Assembly: GCA_021159845.1 (NCBI GenBank)
Contig: JAGHDS010000458.1
Location: 1-7,013, forward strand
DNA from: Anaerolineae bacterium
GTDB taxonomy: Bacteria; Chloroflexota; Anaerolineae; DUEN01
Reading direction: 5' to 3'
Length of the DNA: 7,013 bases
Shown in pieces: positions 1 to 4,296 of the stretch (positions are counted from its first letter, which is position 1; each line of letters begins with the position of its first letter). The notes beneath the pieces were generated by a model that was given only the letters and a program-made list of their open reading frames with translations, searched no databases and was not told the DNA's origin. The position numbers and the translations under genes were made by a program.

Positions 1-319
1 GATGAAGGATGGCATTGGAGAGGGGCACACGCGTGGGGATCATGGGCACCTCTCTGCGCAGCTTTACGCCGCCTATGCACATGTTCAGGATGTGCGCGCG
101 TTGGCCTCCGTCATTGGGGAAGAGGAGCTCTCGACCTTGGACCAGCAGTATTTGAAGTTCGGTCGGGCGTTTGAGCGGGAGTTCATCAGCCAGGGGCCGA
201 CGGAGAACCGGACTATGGAGGAGACGCTCGACATCGGTTGGCGACTGCTCTCCATTTTGCCGAAAGAGGAACTCACCCGGGTCACCACCGACGAGATCCA
301 GCAGTATTACGGGAAGTGA
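1..319 (+). CDS. atpB: V/A-type ATP synthase subunit B, C-terminal fragment (5' end outside window)
   Basis: This is the last 105 codons of the non-catalytic nucleotide-binding subunit B of a V/A-type ATP synthase. Subunit B alternates with subunit A in the A3B3 head, on the cytoplasmic side of the membrane. Visible family signatures are the opening 'MKDGIGEGHTRGDH' (family members usually read LMxxGIGxGxTREDH, so here Glu is replaced by Gly), then 'QLYAAYA', 'KFGRAFEREF' and the C-terminal 'ENRTMEETLDIGWRLLSILP'. The ATG at base 2 lies inside the conserved region and is almost certainly an internal Met, so the gene begins upstream of the window. It ends in TGA at 317-319, one base before the subunit D start, as expected for an ATPase operon. 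The family assignment is secure; only the length is unknown. Confidence 0.93.
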   Translation, partial: MKDGIGEGHTRGDHGHLSAQLYAAYAHVQDVRALASVIGEEELSTLDQQYLKFGRAFEREFISQGPTENRTMEETLDIGWRLLSILPKEELTRVTTDEIQQYYGK

Positions 320-320
320 T

Positions 321-965
321 ATGGCTCGTATTAATGTGCCTCCGACGCGTAGTAACCTGTTGCGCATGAAGCAGGAACTGCAGTTCGCCCGCGAGGGGTA
401 TGATATTCTGGACCGCAAGCGGGAAGTGCTGACTACCGAGCTCATGCGCGTGGCTCGTGATGCTGAGGCGCTCCAGAGGAAGGTTTGGGATCTGCTCGCG
501 GCCGCGTACCAGGCGCTGGAGAAGGCCCAGATGACAATGGGGCGGGAGCGCGTGGAGTGGGCGGCTCTGGCGGTGAACAAGACCATTGAGGTTGAGGTCA
601 CGTATCATGGCGTCATGGGGGTGCCCATTCCAACGATTCAGGCCCACGGCGGGCCACCAGAAATGCCGTATAGCCTGGGGGATACGACGACTACATTGGA
701 TGAGGCCAGTGCTGCTTTTCGAGAGGTGTTGAATCGCGTTCCTGAACTCGCTGAGCTCATGGTCTCGGTATGGAGACTTGCCGGGGAGTTGCGTAAGACG
801 CAACGCAGGGTTAACGCATTGCAATACATCTTCATCCCTGAATACGAGGAAACGGTCTCCTTCATCGAGAGCTCGTTGGATGAGCGTGAGCGCGAGGAGA
901 CATTCCGCCTTAAGTGGCTTAAGAACAAACTGGAGAAGCAGGGGCAGTCTGCCGAGGGGAGATAG
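321..965 (+). CDS. atpD: V/A-type ATP synthase subunit D (central stalk)
   Basis: 214 residues, the usual length for subunit D, which forms the coiled-coil central rotor shaft that turns inside the A3B3 head and couples it to the membrane ring. The N-terminus 'MARINVPPTRSNLLRMKQEL' is the classic family opening (most read NPTRxxLLxLKxxL). The two long helical segments (about residues 10-75 and 125-200) fit the antiparallel coiled coil, and the C-terminal 'RRVNALQYIFIPEYEETVSF' followed by 'LDEREREETFRLKWLK' is diagnostic. A longer in-frame reading from base 171 exists, but it would overlap atpB and lacks family similarity. The ATG at 321 has GGGAAG four bases upstream and lies one base after the atpB stop, which indicates translational coupling. 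In related operons the order A-B-D is common, so the other subunits should lie upstream. Confidence 0.95.
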   Translation: MARINVPPTRSNLLRMKQELQFAREGYDILDRKREVLTTELMRVARDAEALQRKVWDLLAAAYQALEKAQMTMGRERVEWAALAVNKTIEVEVTYHGVMGVPIPTIQAHGGPPEMPYSLGDTTTTLDEASAAFREVLNRVPELAELMVSVWRLAGELRKTQRRVNALQYIFIPEYEETVSFIESSLDEREREETFRLKWLKNKLEKQGQSAEGR

Positions 966-968
966 GCA

Positions 969-1412
969 ATGGCAGAGGCGATCTTCAGGCACATCCTGGT
1001 ACCCACGGATGGCTCCGAGGCTTCCATGGCTGCTGGCCGCTTGGCTATACGGCTGGCGGTTCTGCAGGGGGCGCGTGTCACCTTTGTGTACGTTGTAGAT
1101 ACTGCTATCGTCGAGGAACTGGCGGCTTCAGCGGGGAAGGTGGCCAGCATGGTCGAGCACGAGCTCGGGGTCACAGGACAGCGCTATCTGGACCACTTGT
1201 CCCGTTTGGCCGAAGAGGCGGGCCTGACAGCAAATCAAGTCGTGCGTCATGGTATTCCGTACGAGGAGGTCAGCGCTCTGGCTGATGAGCAGTCTGTTGA
1301 TCTTATCGTCATCGGCCAAGTGGGGCGCTATGGGCCTAGGCGCATACTCATCGGCAGCGTCACCGAGCGAGTGATCGAGTACGCGCCCTGCCCGGTACTG
1401 GTCGTTAAATAG
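969..1412 (+). CDS. Universal stress protein, UspA family, ATP-binding type
   Basis: A single-domain 147-residue UspA fold (alpha/beta, nucleotide-binding, cytoplasmic, usually a dimer). Beta-1 carries 'HILVPTDGSEAS' with the conserved Asp14. The C-terminal loop shows a complete ATP-binding signature G-x2-G-x9-G-S: Gly116, Gly119, Gly129, Ser130, within 'VIGQVGRYGPRRILIGSV'. The end 'VTERVIEYAPCPVLVVK' is the typical last helix and strand. The motif marks it as the ATP-binding (MJ0577-like) subtype rather than the non-binding UspA subtype. It starts three bases after atpD with a good ribosome-binding site (GAGGGGAG at 954-961, seven bases before ATG), so it is probably co-transcribed with the ATP synthase. 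Its specific role is unknown; the context suggests sensing of energy state, which is inference. No terminator is visible between it and the convergent CBS gene. Confidence 0.93.
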   Translation: MAEAIFRHILVPTDGSEASMAAGRLAIRLAVLQGARVTFVYVVDTAIVEELAASAGKVASMVEHELGVTGQRYLDHLSRLAEEAGLTANQVVRHGIPYEEVSALADEQSVDLIVIGQVGRYGPRRILIGSVTERVIEYAPCPVLVVK

Positions 1413-1420
1413 TTCTGCAA

Positions 1421-1894
1421 TTACACGGTTTCCTCATCTGGTGCTTCGAATTCCTCAATCACGCGCAGGAGATCGGTGCGACTGACGATACCGATCAACT
1501 GACCATTTTCCACGACTGGAACCGGATTGATCCCCCGTTCTACCATAAGGGTTGCCAGGTCGATTACGTCCATGTTAGGGAGAACAGTCTGTACAGGCGA
1601 GGTCATGAGTTCCCTCGCTGTAGTCGCTAGGATGCGACGAATGGTTTCCCTGTATTCACTCTCCCGGCCTAGTGGGATGCGCGCGTCCAGGATTGGAAAG
1701 TAAATAGGCGCGTGTGGCCGAGCGTGTCGGCGGATCAGGTCCATTTCCGTCACGATGCCGACTAACTTTCCATCTTCATCCACGACAGGTAGCCCGCTAA
1801 CGGCATAGTCTCGAAACATCCGGATGATTTCTTGTACGGGAGTGTCAGGGGAAACGGTCTTCACGTCCCTGGACATAATGTCTTGGACTTTCAT
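1421..1894 (-). CDS. Tandem CBS-domain protein (putative adenine-nucleotide sensor)
   Basis: A 157-residue stand-alone protein made of two CBS domains, a Bateman module that commonly binds AMP, ADP, ATP or related ligands and acts in the cytoplasm. CBS1 covers about residues 2-60 ('VQDIMSRDVKTVSPDTPVQE', 'GLPVVDEDGKLVGIVTEMDL'). CBS2 covers about 95-147 ('RELMTSPVQTVLPNMDVIDL', 'NPVPVVENGQLIGIVSRTDL'). Both carry the G-I-V-(T/S)-x-x-D signature that contacts the ligand ribose and phosphates in family members. A linker of about 35 residues separates them. A GTG at 1900 is in frame, but the ATG at 1894 has AGAAGG five bases upstream and gives the usual 'MKVQDIM' opening, so it is chosen. The gene faces usp tail to tail with 8 bases between them. 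Expression may depend on the upstream tRNA promoter, because a terminator sits directly before it. Confidence 0.92.
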   Translation of the reverse strand: MKVQDIMSRDVKTVSPDTPVQEIIRMFRDYAVSGLPVVDEDGKLVGIVTEMDLIRRHARPHAPIYFPILDARIPLGRESEYRETIRRILATTARELMTSPVQTVLPNMDVIDLATLMVERGINPVPVVENGQLIGIVSRTDLLRVIEEFEAPDEETV

Positions 1895-1897
1895 GAG

Positions 1898-1905
1898 CAC
1901 CTTCT
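1898..1905 (-). promoter_or_regulatory. Ribosome-binding site deciding the CBS-gene start
   Basis: The minus strand reads AGAAGGTG, with AGAAGG ending five bases before the ATG at 1894. It overlaps the alternative GTG codon at 1900, which would then lack a site of its own. This favours the ATG start. Confidence 0.65.
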
Positions 1906-1910
1906 GTGGG

Positions 1911-1940
1911 AAGAATAAACTCCAGCCGACTCGACTGGAG
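1911..1940 (-). terminator. Intrinsic terminator of the tRNA unit, just upstream of the CBS gene
   Basis: Minus-strand hairpin CTCCAGTC / GGCTGGAG (8 bp including one G-U pair, 5-base loop; 1940 to 1920) followed by the T-rich tail TTTATTCTT (1919-1911). It lies 11 bases past the encoded CCA end of the last tRNA and ends 5 bases before the CBS ribosome-binding site. By position it should end the tRNA transcript; leakage through it could feed the CBS gene. Confidence 0.7.
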
Positions 1941-1951
1941 CTTGGTGAGAA

Positions 1952-2027
1952 TGGTGGGCCCCCTCGGATTCGAACCGAGGACCAGCCGGTTATGAGCCGG
2001 CCGCTCTGACCGCTGAGCTAGAGGCCC
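1952..2027 (-). tRNA. tRNA with CAU anticodon, probably tRNA-Ile2 (lysidine-modified), else elongator tRNA-Met
   Basis: A full cloverleaf can be folded on the minus strand: acceptor GGGCCTC/GGGGCCC (7 pairs, one T-G), D-arm GCTC...GAGC, anticodon stem GCCGG/CCGGC with loop CTCATAA (anticodon CAT at plus positions 1992-1994), and T-arm CTCGG-TTCGAAT-CCGAG. Discriminator A is followed by a genomically encoded CCA (plus 1952-1954). G1-C72 and the lack of the GGG/CCC anticodon-stem run argue against initiator tRNA. C4-G69 and C5-G68 in the acceptor are known determinants for TilS, which converts C34 to lysidine, and the overall sequence resembles bacterial Ile2 more than Met. It is third in a three-tRNA unit, 10 bases after tRNA-Gly. 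Confidence 0.93.
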
Positions 2028-2037
2028 GGAGAGAGCA

Positions 2038-2110
2038 AGCGGGAGACGGGACTCGAACCCGCGACACTCGGCTTGGAAGGCCGATGCTCTACCACCTGAG
2101 CTACTCCCGC
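2038..2110 (-). tRNA. tRNA-Gly (UCC anticodon)
   Basis: Minus-strand cloverleaf of 73 bases: acceptor GCGGGAG/CTCCCGC fully paired, D-arm GCTC...GAGC with AGGTGGTA loop, anticodon stem TCGGC/GCCGA with loop CTTCCAA (anticodon TCC, plus 2075-2077), T-arm CGGG-TTCGAGT-CCCG. The discriminator is T, as usual for tRNA-Gly. The bases after it read TGC, so CCA is not encoded and must be added by the CCA-adding enzyme. It lies 4 bases after tRNA-Pro. Confidence 0.95.
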
Positions 2111-2114
2111 GAGG

Positions 2115-2188
2115 TCGGGGCGAGAGGATTTGAACCTCCGACTCCAGCGTCCCAAACGCTGTGCGCTACCGGACTGCGCCACGCCCCG
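2115..2188 (-). tRNA. tRNA-Pro (UGG anticodon)
   Basis: Minus-strand cloverleaf of 74 bases: acceptor CGGGGCG/CGCCCCG, D-arm GCGC...GCGC, anticodon stem CAGCG/CGCTG with loop TTTGGGA (anticodon TGG, plus 2152-2154), and T-arm CGGAGG-TTCAAAT-CCTCT. The opening C1-G72 pair, the GCGC D-stem and the following 'GTCGGAGGTTC' are typical of bacterial tRNA-Pro. Discriminator A is followed by CCT, so CCA is not encoded. This is the promoter-proximal gene of the unit. Confidence 0.95.
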
Positions 2189-2196
2189 GCAAATGC

Positions 2197-2225
2197 AGTA
2201 TACACATAAGGCTGGCTACAGTCAA
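2197..2225 (-). promoter_or_regulatory. Sigma-70-type promoter of the tRNA unit
   Basis: On the minus strand, TTGACT (-35, plus 2220-2225) and TATACT (-10, plus 2197-2202) are separated by exactly 17 bases. Each hexamer differs from consensus at one position. The expected start falls at about 2190, two bases before mature tRNA-Pro, leaving almost no 5' leader for RNase P to remove. Confidence 0.85.
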
Positions 2226-2233
2226 GACTGGGG

Positions 2234-2447
2234 TAACTGTTCACCGGTGGGATAAGAGAAATTAGCTGCGCCGCCACCGCAAGCCGAATCAAGACCCCTT
2301 CTCCCAGGCGTGGAAGAAGGGAGTCTGAGGTGATGAGGGCCGTCCACAGCCAAAGCACTTGGATCCAGGCGCCTGTATTGAGCGTGTCTTCATCCACATC
2401 GCTCACCGGATGCCGATGGGATCCAGTAGGAGGGCGGTGAACAGTTA
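2234..2447. repeat. 13-bp inverted-repeat pair bounding a 214-bp gene-free segment
   Basis: TAACTGTTCACCG at 2234-2246 is repeated exactly as its reverse complement CGGTGAACAGTTA at 2435-2447. Perfect 13-bp arms about 190 bases apart are unlikely to be chance. The segment holds no credible coding sequence, but it has an internal hairpin (2292-2326) and the 8-base direct repeat GGATCCAG at 2361 and 2419. No clear target-site duplication is visible outside the arms (GGGG on the left, GTGG on the right). It may be a small non-autonomous element, an IS remnant, or two operator half-sites between the divergent tRNA and chaperonin units. I do not recognise the ends as a named IS family. Confidence 0.45.
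2292..2326. repeat. Imperfect hairpin, resembling dispersed CCCCTCTCCC-type palindromic repeats
   Basis: AGAC-CCCTTC pairs with GAAGGG-(A)-GTCT around a 14-base loop, giving 10 pairs with one bulged A. The CCCTTCTCCCAGGCGTGG core recalls intergenic palindromes that I believe are widely dispersed in some bacteria, Chloroflexota among them; that resemblance is from memory and could not be tested here. Confidence 0.4.
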
Positions 2448-2462
2448 GTGGACACGCGCGGT

Positions 2463-2491
2463 TTGACAAGTTGGCGTAAAAACATGAAAAT
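2463..2491 (+). promoter_or_regulatory. Candidate promoter for the chaperonin unit
   Basis: A perfect -35 TTGACA (2463-2468) is followed after 17 bases by GAAAAT (2486-2491), a 4/6 match to the -10, in an AT-rich patch that stands out from the GC-rich surroundings. The start would be near 2498 and give a leader of about 200 bases. No CIRCE-type repeat (TTAGCACTC-N9-GAGTGCTAA) is present. The weak -10 keeps the confidence modest. Confidence 0.4.
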
Positions 2492-2602
2492 ATAGAAAAC
2501 CTTCCACGTAGCTTTTGCTCGTCTTTTCCGAGACAGATTCGGATTAGATCCCTCGCATAAGCAAGCGCTTTCGCTGGATGAAGGCATCCAAGAGCAAATC
2601 AG

Positions 2603-2629
2603 CTTTCGGGGAGGAGTCTTTACCGAAAG
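2603..2629 (+). promoter_or_regulatory. Inverted repeat / leader hairpin before the chaperonin gene
   Basis: CTTTCGG (2603-2609) and CCGAAAG (2623-2629) form a perfect 7-bp stem around a 13-base spacer, ending 65 bases before the chaperonin start. With no poly-T after it, it is not a terminator. It could be a repressor operator, or a structure in the transcript leader. Its function is not known. Confidence 0.4.
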
Positions 2630-2677
2630 AGATGGGAAAAGGCTAGCCTACCATAGTTCACTGGTTTATCTCATTTT

Positions 2678-2688
2678 GAGGAGAGGGA
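2678..2688 (+). promoter_or_regulatory. Ribosome-binding site of the chaperonin gene
   Basis: The purine-rich run GAGGAGAGGGA precedes both an in-frame GTG (2689) and ATG (2695). The spacing suits the ATG at 2695, since the GTG would directly abut the run. Confidence 0.65.
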
Positions 2689-2694
2689 GTGACA

Positions 2695-4296
2695 ATGCCA
2701 CAACCACGTGTACTGGACGCGGACGAGGCACAAAAGGGTATGAAGCAGGGGATTGACGCGATGGCCAACGTCGTCGGAGTCACTTACGGGCCACGAGGGG
2801 GTGTGGTCGTCAACGACTCGATCGGCCGAAATGAGATCGAACTCCTTACTGACGGCGCCACCATCGCCCGCCGCATCATCGAGCTGCCGGGGCGAAGTAC
2901 GGACGTTGGGGCGATGCTCCTCCGCCACATGGTGTGGCATATGCGTCAGGAGATGGGCGATGGTAGTGTGACGACCGCGATCCTCACTCAGGCCATTCTA
3001 CGCGAGGCACATCAACGCATCGCTGCCGGCGCGAATGCTATGATGATCCGGCGTGGGCTGGAGCGGGCGCTTCGGGCCGCCGTGCAGGCGCTGCGCGACA
3101 TGGCTGTCCCTGTGGAGGGTGAGGATCGGATCGCGGCTATGGCTACAGCGGTCACCGGTGACCCTGATATCGGCCGGATGTTGGGGGAGATCTTTGATAT
3201 CCTGGGGCCGGAAGGCGCCCTGGTCGTTGAGGAGTACGCCAGCACATACCTGGAGCGTGAGTATGTCGAGGGAGCTCGCTGGAAAGGGAATTATGATTCT
3301 CCCTATTTTATTAATGATGTCCCTCACCGCCTGTGCGTGTTGGAAAACCCGCGCATCTTGATCACCGACGCACGCATTTCCGAGTTGTCCGATGTGCAAC
3401 CCATCATGGAGCAAATGATTCAGGCCAAGGCCGGTCCGCTGGCCATCATCGCATGGGGGGTCTCGGGTGTGGCACTAGGCACCCTGGTGACGAACCATCA
3501 GCGGAAGGTGCTGCCTGCCGTATCCGTCAAGTTCGGGCTGATCGGTGAACACCGGTTGCGCGCTTTGGAAGATATGGCGATCATGACCGGCGCGCGATTC
3601 ATCACGGAACAGGCGGGGATGAAAGTCGCAGACGCCAGGCTCGAGGATCTGGGGCGTGCCCGCCGTATCGAGGTGGGCGAGAAGGAGTTCACCATCATCG
3701 GGCCTCAGGGCGACCCGAGCGCCGTCCGCCAGCGGTTGGCACAGATTAAGGCGGAGCTCCAGCGGACCTCCGATCTGGAGGAGCGCGACAAGCTGCGGGA
3801 GCGCATCAATTGGCTATCTGGCGGCATTGGCATCCTCAAGATCGGCGCGGCATCGGAGAAGGAGCGCGAGATCAAGAAGGAGCGCGCCCAGGAAGCCGCT
3901 AAGTTAATCGCCGCGGCAATGGAAGAAGGGGTCGTGCCGGGCGGTGGTGTTGCGTATCTGAACGTGATCCCGGCCGTGCGCGCTGTAGAAGCGGAGGGAG
4001 ATGAAGCGTTCGGCGTGGACATCCTGGCGGATGCGCTGCGCGCCCCTCTAGAGAAACTACTGAGCAATGCGGGGCTTTATCCCCCCGTCGTTATCGAGGA
4101 GATCCAGCGCCGTGGGCCTGGTTACGGCTATAACGTCATCACAGAGGAGATCACGGACATGATGGAAGCCGGGGTCATGGATGCCGTCAAAGTGCTACGT
4201 ACGGCGCTGGAGACTGCCGTCAGCGGGGCTATAATGGCTTTCACCACGGGTGCCCTGGTCTTGCATCGCGAACCCACACAGAGTGTGGAACCATGA
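2695..4296 (+). CDS. Divergent GroEL-like (Cpn60/HSP60) chaperonin without GGM tail
   Basis: 533 residues, co-linear with GroEL along its whole length: equatorial segments (about 1-135 and 410-533), intermediate and apical domain (about 190-375). Preserved are 'VTYGPRG' (31-GP loop), Asp53 in 'TDGATIAR' (GroEL Asp52), Asp89 in 'GDGSVTT' (Asp87), 'EEGVVPGGGVA' (410-420), 'YGYN' (477-480) and Asp496 (Asp495). Unusual are Ser91-Val92 where GroEL has Thr89-Thr90 at the phosphates, and Glu400 where GroEL has Asp398, the residue that promotes ATP hydrolysis. In the substrate/GroES groove, the Leu234 position is Gln and Val264 is Thr. The C-terminus ends '...EPTQSVEP' with no GGM repeats. No groES lies within the window. 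The ATG at 2695 is preferred to GTG 2689 on spacing. The protein is probably a paralogue beside a housekeeping GroEL elsewhere; it could be slow-cycling or specialised for few clients (inference). Confidence 0.88.
   Translation: MPQPRVLDADEAQKGMKQGIDAMANVVGVTYGPRGGVVVNDSIGRNEIELLTDGATIARRIIELPGRSTDVGAMLLRHMVWHMRQEMGDGSVTTAILTQAILREAHQRIAAGANAMMIRRGLERALRAAVQALRDMAVPVEGEDRIAAMATAVTGDPDIGRMLGEIFDILGPEGALVVEEYASTYLEREYVEGARWKGNYDSPYFINDVPHRLCVLENPRILITDARISELSDVQPIMEQMIQAKAGPLAIIAWGVSGVALGTLVTNHQRKVLPAVSVKFGLIGEHRLRALEDMAIMTGARFITEQAGMKVADARLEDLGRARRIEVGEKEFTIIGPQGDPSAVRQRLAQIKAELQRTSDLEERDKLRERINWLSGGIGILKIGAASEKEREIKKERAQEAAKLIAAAMEEGVVPGGGVAYLNVIPAVRAVEAEGDEAFGVDILADALRAPLEKLLSNAGLYPPVVIEEIQRRGPGYGYNVITEEITDMMEAGVMDAVKVLRTALETAVSGAIMAFTTGALVLHREPTQSVEP

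Noticed and set aside
171..320. In-frame 5' extension of subunit D (would give 264 residues)
   Set aside because: It overlaps atpB, its residues (RGRRRTGLWRRRS...) have no family similarity, and the ATG at 321 gives the canonical N-terminus with a ribosome-binding site.
282..992. 236-codon minus-strand reading frame opposite subunit D
   Set aside because: It is the antisense shadow of a well-recognised gene, with no recognisable domain and no good ribosome-binding site.
638..1174. 178-codon minus-strand reading frame across the atpD/usp junction
   Set aside because: Ser/Thr/Ala-rich antisense translation spanning two real genes; no domain.
2101..2587. Two overlapping minus-strand reading frames of 122 and 65 codons
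   Set aside because: The longer one runs into tRNA-Pro and its promoter and contains the palindromic repeat; the composition is not protein-like and no start context supports them.
2190..2694. Possible groES gene or CIRCE operator upstream of the chaperonin
   Set aside because: No reading frame of about 95-100 residues with GroES features and no TTAGCACTC/GAGTGCTAA pair on either strand.
2998..4067. Minus-strand reading frames of 138, 77, 66 and 120 codons within the chaperonin gene
   Set aside because: Shadows of the chaperonin frame in GC-rich DNA; no independent evidence of translation.
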